Notes under the pieces: model-generated
Told to the model about the DNA's origin: nothing
Seen by the model: only the letters and a program-made list of their open reading frames with translations
The model's database searches: none
Assembly: GCF_900106695.1 (NCBI RefSeq)
Contig: NZ_FNMZ01000001.1
Coordinates: 868,001 to 932,000 of the forward strand
Reading direction: 5' to 3'
DNA from: Albimonas donghaensis
Lineage (GTDB): Bacteria > Pseudomonadota > Alphaproteobacteria > Rhodobacterales > Rhodobacteraceae
DNA: 64,000 bases
Translations under genes and position numbers: made by a program
Part shown: piece after piece, positions 12,447-23,617 of the stretch
How positions within the stretch are numbered: position 1 is the stretch's first letter
Layout of the letters: every line of letters starts with the position of its first letter

Positions 12447-12624
12447 GCCCGTATGCGCGGGGGCGTTTCCGGCGCTTTTTCCTGCCTGGGCCGCTCTTGA
12501 CCAAGCGGCTCGGATGGTGTCGCTTGTCCTGACGACCGCACGGGAGCGGTTCAAAGAACGGGCGCCCGCGCGCCGGGCGTCAGGACGACCCCGGCCCGCG
12601 TCCGCGACCCGGCAGGGAGGGGAC

Positions 12625-13134
12625 ATGACGCGCAGCACCACGCGCACGGGCCTTTATCCGGGCACGTTCGACCCGGTCACGTTGGGCCATCTGGACATCA
12701 TCCGCCGCGCGGCGACTCTGGTCGACAAGCTGGTGATCGGCGTCGCGATCAATCGGGACAAGGGTCCGCTGTTCTCGCTCGAGGAACGGACCGAGATGAT
12801 CGAGGCGCAGGTCAAGCCGATCGCGGAGCAGACCGGCACGCAGATCGTCTGCGAGCCGTTCGAGAACTTGCTCATCCATTTCGCCGAACAGGTGGGCGCG
12901 CAGGTGATCGTGCGCGGCCTGCGCGCGGTGTCGGATTTCGAGTACGAGTTCCAGATGGTCGGCATGAATCGGGCCATGAACGATTCGGTCGAGACCCTGT
13001 TCCTGATGGCCGACGCGCATCATCAGGCCATCGCCTCCAAGCTGGTCAAGGAGATCGCGCGGCTGGGCGGCGATGTCTCGAACTTCGTGCCGAAGGAAAT
13101 CGAGACCCAGCTGCTGACGCGTCTGGGGCGCTGA
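12625..13134 (+). CDS. coaD: Phosphopantetheine adenylyltransferase
   Basis: 169 residues. CoaD joins ATP and 4'-phosphopantetheine to form dephospho-CoA, the penultimate step of coenzyme A synthesis. The nucleotidyltransferase motif is GTFDPVTLGH (residues 13-22), with the catalytic His of TLGH. The substrate loop has VRGLRAVSDFEYEFQM. The strong ribosome-binding site GGCAGGGAGGGGAC directly precedes ATG 12625; in-frame codons upstream lack homology. Confidence 0.95.
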   Translation: MTRSTTRTGLYPGTFDPVTLGHLDIIRRAATLVDKLVIGVAINRDKGPLFSLEERTEMIEAQVKPIAEQTGTQIVCEPFENLLIHFAEQVGAQVIVRGLRAVSDFEYEFQMVGMNRAMNDSVETLFLMADAHHQAIASKLVKEIARLGGDVSNFVPKEIETQLLTRLGR

Positions 13135-13158
13135 ACCCGGAGCGCCGCGGCGAGCGGG

Positions 13159-15363
13159 TCAGCGCAGGCCGCCGCCGGCGCGCCGCTCCAGGTCCGGCGG
13201 GTCGTCGGCCGGTCGGGAGGCGATGTCCTCCCGGCCGAAGGCGGCCGGGCGTTTGCGAGGGGGGGCGAGGTCGTGTTCGGCCTCGGCCTCCCAGCGCATC
13301 ACCTCGCGCAGCTGCGCCTCGGGCATCGGGGCGCCGAAATAGAAGCCTTGCAGGTTGTCGCAGCCCAGGTCCACCAGAGCCTCGGCCTGGCTTCTGGTCT
13401 CGACCCCTTCCGCGGTGACCTTCATGTCGAGCCGCCGTCCCAGCGCGATGATGGCGGAGATGGTCGTGCGGGCGCGGTCCGGTTTCTGGTCGAAGGCCAG
13501 AACGAAGCTGCGGTCCAGCTTCAGCCGGTCGAAGCGGAAGCGCCAGAGATAGGACAGGCTGGAGTAGCCTGTCCCGAAATCGTCCATGGCCAGCGAGACG
13601 CCGAGCGCCTTCAGATCTTCGAGCTGGGCCTCCACTTCCTCGACGTTCGAGATCAGGAGGGATTCGGTGACCTCGAGCTCCAGTCGCTCGGGCGCCAGGC
13701 CGGACGCGTCCAGCGCGCTGCGGACCGAGGCGATGAGCCCGCCGTCGCGGAACTGCTCCACCGACAGGTTGACGGCGACGGTCAGCGGCTCGGGCCATTG
13801 GGCGGCGGCGGCGGTGGCTTCGTGCAGGGCCCAGGCGCCGAGCTGGTCGATGGCGCCGATATCCTCGGCGGCGGGAATGAACTCGCCGGGCGAGATCGGC
13901 TTGCCGGAGGCGTCGGTCAGGCGCATCAGCGCCTCGAAGCCGCGGGTGCGGCCGTCTTCGGCCCGGACCAGCGGTTGATAATGCAACGAGAAGCGGTTGC
14001 GCAGGATGCCGTCGCGGATGCTGCGTTCCACCTGCCGGCGACGGCGGACACGGGTCTCCATCTCCGGCCGGAAGACGCGCATCTGGCCCTGGCCCAGGGT
14101 CCGGGCCTCCTGCAAGGCGATTTCGGCGCGGCGCAGGCCGCCGTCCACGCCCAGCGCGCCTGCGTCCATCCGACAGGCGCCGATGGAGACGCTGACCGAA
14201 ATCGCCCGGCCCGATACCGTGATCGGCGCTGCGCAACGGGTCGAGAGGCGCGCGAGAATAGGTTCCAGCTGCGCATCGGGCGCGAGGCGCACGACCACCC
14301 CGAACATGTCGGCGCCCAGACGCCCCAGGATGTCGCCGCGGCGCAGGCTGGCGCGCAGGCCGGCCGCGATCCGGCGCAGCACCGCGTCGCCGCTTTCCGC
14401 GCCATGCAGGTCATTCACCGAGTGGAAGCCGTCGATGTCGATGCAGATCACCGCGAAACTTTCGCCCTCTTTCGCGACCTCCTGCGCCAGGCGGGAGGCT
14501 TCGGTGGCGAAACCGGCCCGGTTGGGAAGGCCGGTGAGCAGGTCGCGCTGCGCGATCCGCTGCATTTCGTCCTGCGCCTTGCGGGATCTGCCGCGCGTCG
14601 CCAGCCAGCCCAGCGCCGGCGCCCCGAAGCCGATCAGCGCCACCAGCGCCACGCCGACGCCGGCGATGCGCATGGTTTCGGTCATCTCCTCCGAAAAGCT
14701 GGTGACGTCGAGATAGATCTCGACATAGCCGGCGAGATCGCCGTTGGGCGCGTGGAGGGGCAGGAACGCCTCCGCGTAGCGCTGCGGGCGGTCGTCGGCG
14801 TCGCCGGCGTCGTCGAGCTCGATCACCGTGCGGCCTGCGCGGATCATGCGCCAGACCTCGGGCTGCGCGGCGGCGAGGCTGTCCACGGCCGGGTCGGGCG
14901 CGGCCTCGGCGGTGGGTTCGGGCCGGTACCTGCGGCGGGACGCCGGGCGTGCGGCCCGCGCCTCCGACGCTGACGGGAGCGGCGCGGAGGCGTCGTGGAT
15001 CCGCACATGGGCCAGGCCCCGGCCATTCCAGGTCCGCAGCACCGCGACCTCTCGTCCCGCGGTGTCGAAAAGCTTGAAGGCGAAGGCTTCCTCGATCAGG
15101 CCGGCGTCGCGAAGGGCGTCTTCGTCAGCCTCCCTCAGGCCGACGCCGAGCAACTTGCGCGGCAGGTCGGGCAGGGCGCGGCGCATATGCGCGACCCAGG
15201 ACTGGGCGAGGCGGCTGGCATGCCCTTCCTCCGCCTTGCCGACCGTCCAGATCATCACGCCTTCGAGCGAGGCCACGAAGCACAGGGCCGCGAGCAGCAG
15301 AAGGGCGGGCATGCGCAAGCCGCTGGCCCTTCCGCCGATCAAGCGGCCGTTGCTGCGCATCAT
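13159..15363 (-). CDS. Membrane-bound EAL phosphodiesterase with degenerate GGDEF domain
   Basis: 734 residues. An N-terminal membrane helix (PALLLLAALCFVASLEGVMIW) and a second at about residues 238-258 (VGVALVALIGFGAPALGWLA) bracket a ~190-residue extracytoplasmic sensor region. The GGDEF-like domain (about 270-425) has GADMF instead of GGDEF, although the inhibitory RxxD site (RRGD) remains, so diguanylate cyclase activity is doubtful. The EAL domain (about 445-690) keeps FEALMRL, VAVNLS, ELEVTES, DDFGTGYSSL and TAEGVET, so c-di-GMP hydrolysis is likely, with the GGDEF remnant perhaps sensing GTP. ATG 15363 follows AAGGAGAGGCCTG, a very good ribosome-binding site. Confidence 0.88.
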   Translation of the reverse strand: MMRSNGRLIGGRASGLRMPALLLLAALCFVASLEGVMIWTVGKAEEGHASRLAQSWVAHMRRALPDLPRKLLGVGLREADEDALRDAGLIEEAFAFKLFDTAGREVAVLRTWNGRGLAHVRIHDASAPLPSASEARAARPASRRRYRPEPTAEAAPDPAVDSLAAAQPEVWRMIRAGRTVIELDDAGDADDRPQRYAEAFLPLHAPNGDLAGYVEIYLDVTSFSEEMTETMRIAGVGVALVALIGFGAPALGWLATRGRSRKAQDEMQRIAQRDLLTGLPNRAGFATEASRLAQEVAKEGESFAVICIDIDGFHSVNDLHGAESGDAVLRRIAAGLRASLRRGDILGRLGADMFGVVVRLAPDAQLEPILARLSTRCAAPITVSGRAISVSVSIGACRMDAGALGVDGGLRRAEIALQEARTLGQGQMRVFRPEMETRVRRRRQVERSIRDGILRNRFSLHYQPLVRAEDGRTRGFEALMRLTDASGKPISPGEFIPAAEDIGAIDQLGAWALHEATAAAAQWPEPLTVAVNLSVEQFRDGGLIASVRSALDASGLAPERLELEVTESLLISNVEEVEAQLEDLKALGVSLAMDDFGTGYSSLSYLWRFRFDRLKLDRSFVLAFDQKPDRARTTISAIIALGRRLDMKVTAEGVETRSQAEALVDLGCDNLQGFYFGAPMPEAQLREVMRWEAEAEHDLAPPRKRPAAFGREDIASRPADDPPDLERRAGGGLR

Positions 15364-15603
15364 CAGGCCTCTCCTTCTTCGCATCGTCCCGGCGATCCGG
15401 GGGCTCTGGCCGAGGGGGCGTCCGCCTCGGAAGCGGGCGATCCCGCAGGCGCGTGGAAAACTCGTAAGGCCCTGATGCTTACGGGACGCTTAATCGCGGC
15501 GCCGCGGGCGTGGTTTGACCCCGGGCGCGATCCGCGATACGCCCCGGATCTCCGGCGTGATCGATCCGCGCCGCGTCCCCTGAGCAGGCAGGAGCCTCCG
15601 GTG

Positions 15604-16137
<534 letters not shown>

Positions 16138-16155
16138 GCCGGGACTGACGGTTGC

Positions 16156-16190
16156 GGGCCGGGCGCGAGCTTTTCGCGCCCGGCCCTTTT
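16156..16190 (+). terminator. Intrinsic terminator after the cyclophilin gene
   Basis: A perfect 13-bp stem (GGGCCGGGCGCGA / TCGCGCCCGGCCC, 5-base loop) followed by TTTT, starting 18 bases after the stop codon and ending 44 bases before queA. Confidence 0.9.
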
Positions 16191-16234
16191 CGTTTGGGGC
16201 CCCGGGCGACGGGGCGGCAGGGACGGACGGGCCG

Positions 16235-17314
16235 ATGCGCGTCGACGATTTCGATTTCGAGTTGCCCGAGGCGCTGATCGCGCTGCGGCCGGCGCGGCCG
16301 CGGTCCTCTGCGCGGATGCTGGTCTCGCGCCCCGGGGGGGGCGGAGAGACCGGGGGGGGGATCGAGGATCGGCGGGTCTCGGACCTGGCCTCGATCCTGC
16401 GGCCGGGCGATCTGCTGGTGTTCAACGACACCCGCGTGATCCCGGCGCGGCTGTTCGGCGAGCGGCGGCGCGAGAGCGCGGACGGGCCGGGCGTGGCGAA
16501 GGTCGAGGCGACGTTGATCGCGCGCGAGGGCGATGCCGCCTGGCGGGCGCTGGCGCGGCCGGGCAAGCGGCTGCGGGTGGGGGACCGGCTGTATTTCGGC
16601 GCGGACGGGGCGTTGGGCGCCGAGCTGACCGAAAAGGCCGAGGGCGGCGAGGTGCGGCTGGTCTTCGACCGGGGCGGGCCGGCGCTGGACACGGCCATCG
16701 CGGAGGCCGGGGTGATGCCGCTGCCTCCCTATATCGCGCAGCGGCGCGCGGCGGACGCGGCCGACCGGGACGATTACCAGACGGTGTTCGCTTCGAAGCT
16801 CGGCGCCGTCGCGGCCCCGACCGCGAGCCTGCATTTCGACGCGCCGCTGCTGGCGGCGCTGGAGGCGGCGGGCGTGCGCTCGACCCGGCTGACGCTGCAT
16901 GTGGGGGCGGGGACCTTCCTGCCGGTGAAGTCGGACACGCTCGACGGCCACAAGATGCATTCGGAATGGGGCGAGGTGCCCGAGGCCGCGGCCGAGGCGG
17001 TGCTCGAGACCCGCGCGGCGGGCGGCCGGGTGATCCCGGTCGGCACCACGGCGCTGCGGCTGGTGGAGACGGCGGGGCGCGAGGACCGCTTTCTGGAGCC
17101 CTGGGCCGGCGACACCGACATTTTCATTCGGCCTGGCCATCGGTTCCGCATCGCCGATGGGCTGATGACCAATTTCCACCTGCCGCGCTCGACGCTGATG
17201 ATGCTGGTCGCGGGGCTGGTGGGGATGGATCGGATGCGCGCCATCTACGCTCACGCGGTGGCGGAGCGGTATCGGTTTTATTCCTACGGGGACTCCAGCC
17301 TGCTGTTCCCTTGA
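16235..17314 (+). CDS. queA: S-adenosylmethionine:tRNA ribosyltransferase-isomerase
   Basis: 359 residues. QueA transfers the ribosyl part of SAM to preQ1 in tRNA to make epoxyqueuosine. Family features are the start [14 protein letters not shown], the motif [14 protein letters not shown], the segment [18 protein letters not shown] and the C-terminal [15 protein letters not shown] Gly/Arg-rich insertion (about residues 32-44) interrupts the first part and is encoded by runs of G. Transcription starts downstream of the terminator at 16156-16190. Confidence 0.95.
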   Translation: MRVDDFDFELPEALIALRPARPRSSARMLVSRPGGGGETGGGIEDRRVSDLASILRPGDLLVFNDTRVIPARLFGERRRESADGPGVAKVEATLIAREGDAAWRALARPGKRLRVGDRLYFGADGALGAELTEKAEGGEVRLVFDRGGPALDTAIAEAGVMPLPPYIAQRRAADAADRDDYQTVFASKLGAVAAPTASLHFDAPLLAALEAAGVRSTRLTLHVGAGTFLPVKSDTLDGHKMHSEWGEVPEAAAEAVLETRAAGGRVIPVGTTALRLVETAGREDRFLEPWAGDTDIFIRPGHRFRIADGLMTNFHLPRSTLMMLVAGLVGMDRMRAIYAHAVAERYRFYSYGDSSLLFP

Positions 17315-17415
17315 CCGGGCGCGGGCGCGGGCGGCGGCGGGGGAGGCGGGTTCGCACCCGCCCTACCGCGTGGCGAAGGGCGCGCTCCGGTCCCGCAGGC
17401 CCATCTCCCGCAGGC

Positions 17416-17919
17416 TCAGGTTTCGCAGGCGGATTTCAGCAGGGCGAGGGCGTGCAGGATGGTGGCCTCGCGCACCTTGCCGCGGCCGAGCGCGCCGAAC
17501 TGGATGGTCTCGGTGCGCACTGGGTCGGTTCCCGCCACGAGGCCGAAACAGACCATGCCCTCGGGCTTGGGGCCGGACGCGCCGGGACCGGCGACGCCGG
17601 TGACCGATACCGCGATCCGGGCGCGGGAGCGTTCCAGCGCGCCCGTGGCCATGGCGCCGGCGGCGGGCTCGGACACCGCGCCATGCTCGCGCAATACCGC
17701 GCCGGAGACGCCCAGCGCCTCCTGCTTGGCATGGTTGGAATAGACCACATAACCCCGCTCGGCGACGGCCGAAGACCCCGCGATGGCGGTCAGCGCGCCC
17801 ATGATGAGCCCGCCGGTGCAGCTCTCGGCGGTCACGATTTTCACGCCGGCGGCCTTGGCGGCGGCGACCACCTCGGCGGCGAGCGTCAGGATCTCGGGCG
17901 GGAGCAGGTCGTCGGTCAT
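17416..17919 (-). CDS. pncC: CinA-family nicotinamide-nucleotide amidohydrolase
   Basis: About 167 residues, a stand-alone CinA C-terminal domain. PncC deamidates NMN to NaMN in NAD recycling. The catalytic motif is TAESCTGGL near residue 33 (Ser nucleophile), followed by GYVVYSNHAKQEALGV and SVTGVAGPGA, all typical. ATG 17919 starts 4 bases after the pgpA stop; a second in-frame ATG at 17937 would overlap pgpA by 14 bases. It is the last gene of the ispDF-pgpA-pncC unit, an arrangement common in Rhodobacterales. Confidence 0.9.
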   Translation of the reverse strand: MTDDLLPPEILTLAAEVVAAAKAAGVKIVTAESCTGGLIMGALTAIAGSSAVAERGYVVYSNHAKQEALGVSGAVLREHGAVSEPAAGAMATGALERSRARIAVSVTGVAGPGASGPKPEGMVCFGLVAGTDPVRTETIQFGALGRGKVREATILHALALLKSACET

Positions 17920-17923
17920 AGAC

Positions 17924-18424
17924 TCAGAGCCATCCATGCGCGATCGCGGCCGCGGCCGTGACCAGGATCGCCGAGATCAGCCCCGCCACCAGATCATCGG
18001 CCATGACGCCGAGCGCGCCGGGCAGGCGCTCGGCCGTGGAAACCGGCGGGGGCTTGAGTATGTCGAAGGCGCGGAAAAGAAGAAAGGCCGCGACCCAGCC
18101 CGGCCAGGGGAACACATGCGGCGCGGCGTTGGCGAGCCAGAGGCCCAGCGACAGCGGCGCCATGGCGAGCAGCTGGCCGGCGAATTCGTCGGCGATGACC
18201 TCGCCCGGGTCCTTCTCGCCATGGGCGGCGAGGTAGCGGTCCGTCGACGTGTAGCCCAGCACGGTGGCGACGATCAGCCCGAAGGCGAAAAGCGGGAAGC
18301 CCCCGGCCCAGTGCAGCAGCCAGCCCGCGGGCAGGGCGGCGAGGGAGCCGAAGGTGCCCGGCGCGAAGGGCGCGCGCACGCCGAGGCCGAAGAGGGTCGC
18401 GAAGCCGGAAGTGATCATGCTCAT
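17924..18424 (-). CDS. pgpA: Phosphatidylglycerophosphatase A
   Basis: 166 residues, membrane protein with about four hydrophobic segments. PgpA dephosphorylates phosphatidylglycerol phosphate in phospholipid synthesis. The family is recognised from GLGVRAPFAPGTFGSLAAL, DPGEVIADEFAGQLLA and FRAFDILKPPP plus GALGVMADDLVAG. It begins one base after the ispDF stop, so it is almost certainly in the same operon and translationally coupled. Confidence 0.93.
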   Translation of the reverse strand: MSMITSGFATLFGLGVRAPFAPGTFGSLAALPAGWLLHWAGGFPLFAFGLIVATVLGYTSTDRYLAAHGEKDPGEVIADEFAGQLLAMAPLSLGLWLANAAPHVFPWPGWVAAFLLFRAFDILKPPPVSTAERLPGALGVMADDLVAGLISAILVTAAAAIAHGWL

Positions 18425-18425
18425 C

Positions 18426-19727
18426 TCAGGTTGGAACGCCGTTCATGGCATCGGCGCGTTCGTCATCGGAACGATCGTCCGCGGGCGGGGCGCACGGCAG
18501 GGCGAGGCTTGCCGCGGCCTGGGCCGCGATGCCCTCGCCGCGGCCGGGAAAGCCGAGCCGCTCGGTGGTGGTGGCCTTCACCGAGACCCGGCCGAGGTCG
18601 ATCCGCAGGATCTCGGCGAGGCGGCGTCTCATTAGATCCGAATGCGGGCCGATTTTGGGCGCTTCGCAGATCAGCGTCACGTCGACATTGACGATGCGCC
18701 CGCCGCGGGCGGCGACGCGCTCCGCGGCCTTGGCGAGGAAGATCGCCGAGTCCGCGCCCTTCCATTGCGGGTCGGAGGGCGGGAACCAGCGGCCGATATC
18801 GCCCTCGGCCAGCGCCCCGAAGATGGCGTCGGTGAGGGCGTGCATGCCCACGTCGCCGTCGGAATGAGCGAGAAAGCCCCGGTCGAAGGGAATCGAGACG
18901 CCGCAGATCGTGACCTGATCGCCGGGGCCGAAGGCGTGGACGTCGAAGCCGCTTCCGGACCGGTATTCGGTATGGGCCGTGGGGGCGGATCGGGCGAGGT
19001 CGGCCTCGGCGCGCATGAAATCCTCCGGGGTGGTCAGCTTGATGTTCGCGGGATCGCCCGGCGTCAGGGCCACGGCGAGACCGGCGGCGCGGGCGAGCTC
19101 GGCGTCGTCGGTCGCCTCCAGCCCGGTTTCGGCGGCGCGGCGATGGGCGTCGAGGATCGCGGCGTAACGGAAACCCTGCGGGGTCTGGGCGCGGACCAGC
19201 CTGTCGCGGGGGAGAAGCTCTCCAGCGAAGCCGTCTGAGTCGCGACGCAGGGTGTCGACGAGCGGCAGGACGGGGCAGGCGGCGGGATGGGCGTCGAGCG
19301 CGGCCGCGACGTCGCCCACCAGCCGGGGCGTCGCGAAGGGGCGGGCGGCGTCGTGGATCAGAACGCGCGCGTCGGGGGCGGCGGCCAGCGCCTCCAGCCC
19401 CAGGCGCACGCTCTCCTGCCGGGTCGCGCCGCCGGCGACGGGCGGGGCGAGCGGCGCGTCGAGCCCGGCCACCGCCTCGGCATAGGCGGCGACGTCGTCG
19501 ACATGGATCACGACGGCGATGCGCTCGGCCCCCGCGGCGGCGAGGGCCGCCAGCGTGCGGCGCAGGACCGGGACCCCGCCCAGGCGCCGGTATTGCTTGG
19601 GGCCGCCGGGTCCGGCGCGGGTTCCCCGGCCGGCGGCGACGACCAGCGCGTGCAGCATCGGCGGGGGCGCGGTCGGGGAAGACGCGGTTGGGGAAGGCGC
19701 GGTTGGGGAAGACGCGGCGGGGGACAT
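18426..19727 (-). CDS. ispDF: Bifunctional IspD/IspF enzyme of isoprenoid synthesis
   Basis: About 433 residues. The IspD part (CDP-ME synthesis) begins at MLHALVVAAGRGTRAG with GPKQYRRLGG, VLIHDAARPF and RAQTPQGF. The IspF part (MEcPP cyclisation with CMP release) begins at about two thirds with GSGFDVHAFGPGD and carries the zinc-binding SDGDVGMHALTDA and ATTTERLGFPGRGEGI. The fusion is typical of Alphaproteobacteria. The start is unclear: ATG 19658 begins exactly at the IspD core, while ATG 19727 adds a Ser/Pro/Thr/Ala-rich leader encoded by 15-bp tandem repeats. The frame stays open further upstream to 19856. First gene of the unit with pgpA and pncC, divergent from dusB. Confidence 0.93.
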   Translation of the reverse strand: MSPAASSPTAPSPTASSPTAPPPMLHALVVAAGRGTRAGPGGPKQYRRLGGVPVLRRTLAALAAAGAERIAVVIHVDDVAAYAEAVAGLDAPLAPPVAGGATRQESVRLGLEALAAAPDARVLIHDAARPFATPRLVGDVAAALDAHPAACPVLPLVDTLRRDSDGFAGELLPRDRLVRAQTPQGFRYAAILDAHRRAAETGLEATDDAELARAAGLAVALTPGDPANIKLTTPEDFMRAEADLARSAPTAHTEYRSGSGFDVHAFGPGDQVTICGVSIPFDRGFLAHSDGDVGMHALTDAIFGALAEGDIGRWFPPSDPQWKGADSAIFLAKAAERVAARGGRIVNVDVTLICEAPKIGPHSDLMRRRLAEILRIDLGRVSVKATTTERLGFPGRGEGIAAQAAASLALPCAPPADDRSDDERADAMNGVPT

Positions 19728-19728
19728 C
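19669..19728. repeat. 15-bp tandem repeats at the ispDF 5' end
   Basis: Three near-identical units GCGGTTGGGGAAGAC (19669-19713), then a diverged fourth (19714-19728). Read on the minus strand they encode the repeating Ser-Pro-Thr-Ala pattern ahead of the IspD core. Confidence 0.8.
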
Positions 19729-19897
19729 GCGGCTGGGCGCTCCGTGAGGCGAGGGACGGGCCGGGCGGGCGCATCGGCGTGGGCGCGGCGCGGCCGGGGA
19801 AGGGGGTTGCGAGTTGTCGCGGGGCGGACGCTACAGCGCGGTCTTGCGCCGCTCAAGGCCCAAGGCTATGCGTTGTCCGTGCATAAGGAATGAGCAG

Positions 19898-20914
19898 ATG
19901 TGTGTCTCTGTAGGCAATCTGTCTCTCCGGGATCCGGTAATGCTCGCGCCCATGGCAGGAATCACGGATCTGCCCTTTCGGCGGCAGGTCGCGCGGTTCG
20001 GCGCGGGCATGATGGTGTCGGAGATGATCGCCTCGCGCGAGATCGCGACGGGGGATGCGCGTGCGCGCGCCAAGGCGGAGATCGAGGGCGGGCTGGGCCT
20101 GACCTCGGTGCAGATCGCCGGGCGCGAGCCGCATTGGGTGGCGGAAGCCGCGCGCCTGGCCGAGGGGCTGGGCGCGCCGGTCGTGGACATCAACATGGGC
20201 TGCCCGGCCAAGAAGGTGACGGGCGGGCTCTCGGGCTCGGCCCTGATGCGGGTCCCCGACCTGGCGCTGAGCCTGATCGAGGCGGCGGCGGAGGCGGTCT
20301 CGGTCCCGGTCACGCTGAAGATGCGGCTGGGCTGGGACGCGACGAGCCGCAACGCCCCCGACATCGCCCGGCGGGCGGAGTCCGCGGGCGTCGCGATGAT
20401 CGTGGTGCATGGCCGCGACCGCTGCCAGTTCTACGAGGGCGCCGCGGACTGGACCGCGATCGGGGAGACGGTGCGCGCGGTCTCCATCCCGGTGATCGCC
20501 AATGGCGATATCGCCGACGCCGAGGACGCGCGCCTGGCGCTGGCGCGATCCGGCGCGGCGGGCGTGATGGTCGGGCGCGCGGCGCGGGGCAGGCCCTGGC
20601 TGCCGGCGCGCATCGCCGCCGGGCTCGCGGGGCGGCGGCCGCCGCCCGAGCCGGGGCCCGAGGCGGAGACCGACCTCTGCTGCGCGCACTACGAGGACAT
20701 GCTGTCCTTCTACGGAACCGAAACCGGCCGGCGCTGCGCGCGCAAGCATCTCGGCTGGCGGCTGGAACGCGCGCCCGGCGCGAAGCCCCTGATCGCCCGC
20801 CTGATGCGCGAGGAAAGCCCCGCAAGGGTGCTCGCCGCCCTGCGGGCCGAACTGCCCGGACTGCTGGCGGAGATCCCCGCCGGCCCCTCCCGCGCCATCG
20901 AGGACGCCGCATGA
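19898..20914 (+). CDS. dusB: tRNA-dihydrouridine synthase B (NifR3)
   Basis: 338 residues. DusB reduces a uridine in tRNA to dihydrouridine with FMN. The TIM-barrel shows LAPMAGITDLPFR, the catalytic cysteine 102 in INMGCPAKKV, LKMRLGW and ANGDIADAEDA, with HGRDRCQFYEG for FMN contact. ATG 19898 follows AAGGAATGAGCAG. The gene was first named nifR3 in Rhodobacter because it heads the ntrBC operon, as here; its stop overlaps the ntrB start as ATGA. Confidence 0.95.
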   Translation: MCVSVGNLSLRDPVMLAPMAGITDLPFRRQVARFGAGMMVSEMIASREIATGDARARAKAEIEGGLGLTSVQIAGREPHWVAEAARLAEGLGAPVVDINMGCPAKKVTGGLSGSALMRVPDLALSLIEAAAEAVSVPVTLKMRLGWDATSRNAPDIARRAESAGVAMIVVHGRDRCQFYEGAADWTAIGETVRAVSIPVIANGDIADAEDARLALARSGAAGVMVGRAARGRPWLPARIAAGLAGRRPPPEPGPEAETDLCCAHYEDMLSFYGTETGRRCARKHLGWRLERAPGAKPLIARLMREESPARVLAALRAELPGLLAEIPAGPSRAIEDAA

Positions 20915-22031
20915 CCAAAGAGGCCCGCTGGTCCGCCATCTGGAACGCCGTTCCCTTCGCGGCGCTGCTGTTCGACGCCGAGGACAAGGTGGTCGAGGTC
21001 AACAGCGCCGCCGAGGTGTTCTTCGACCTTTCGGCCAAGGTGCTGGAGGGACGCGCCCTGGAGATGCTGTTCGGCCCGAACTCGCGCATCGCCGACCTGG
21101 TAGACCAGGTGCGCGGCGGCACGCTCTCGGTCGGCGAGCATGACATGGAGATCGGCTTCGCCGACCGGCCGCCGCGGGTGGCTGACATCCATATCGCCAA
21201 GATCGCCGAGACCGGGGGCGACGTGCTGCTGGTCATCCAGCCCCAGTCGGTGGCCGAGAAGATGGACCGTTCGCTGACCCACCGGGCGGCGGCGCGCTCG
21301 GTCACCGGGATGGCGGCGATGCTGGCGCATGAGATCAAGAACCCGCTGGCCGGGATCTCGGGCGCCGCGCAGCTGCTGGCCATGCAGCTCGGCGACGAGG
21401 AGACCGAGCTGACCGACCTGATCCGCGAGGAGGCGGACCGCATCGCCAAGCTGCTCGACAAGGTGGAGCTGTTCGGGGACAACCGCCTGGCCCAGCGGCT
21501 TCCGGTCAACATCCACGACGTGCTGGACCGCGCCAAGCTGTCGGCCGCGTCGGGCTTCGCCAAGCATGTGCGCTTCGCGGAGGAGTTCGACCCGTCCCTG
21601 CCGCCGACCATGGGCGATTCCGGGCAGTTGATGCAGGTGTTTCTCAACCTGCTCAAGAACGCCGCCGAGGCGACGCCGCAGGTGGGCGGCATGATCACCA
21701 TCCGCACGTCATACCGGCCGGGCATCCGCATGGCCTCTCCCGGCGGCGGGCATGAGAGCCTGCCGCTTCAGGTCACCATTTCGGACAACGGTTCGGGCGT
21801 GCCGGAGGGGCTGAAGCGGGACATCTTCGAGCCCTTCGTGACCTCGAAATCCACGGGCTCGGGGCTGGGGCTGTCGCTGGTCTCCAAGATCGTGGCGGAT
21901 CATGGCGGCGTCGTGGAATGCGAGAGCGATCCGGGCTGGACCACCTTCCGGCTGCTGCTGCCGGTGTGGACCGATCCGGCCGAAACCAGGGCGCGCGGCG
22001 CCAAGGCGCGCGCGAAGAAGGAGACGAAGGC

Positions 22032-22035
<4 letters not shown>
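20911..22035 (+). CDS. ntrB: Nitrogen regulation sensor histidine kinase NtrB
   Basis: 374 residues, cytoplasmic with no membrane helix. A PAS domain covers about residues 5-110. The phosphoacceptor is His140 in [16 protein letters not shown]-binding boxes are seen as NLLKNAAEA (N box), [11 protein letters not shown] (G1) and [10 protein letters not shown] (G2). NtrB phosphorylates NtrC in response to the PII signal of nitrogen status. It overlaps both neighbours by ATGA, giving coupled synthesis with NtrC. Confidence 0.95.
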
Positions 22036-23489
<1,454 letters not shown>

Positions 23490-23617
23490 AGTTGCAACAG
23501 TGGGACGGGCGCTTATCGGCGCCTGGTCCCGGTCCGAAGCCTTGTCCGCCGGTCTCACGATGCGGTCGGGGCGCGTTCCCCGGCGATCGCCCGGCACCTT
23601 GATCCGAAAGGCACGAT

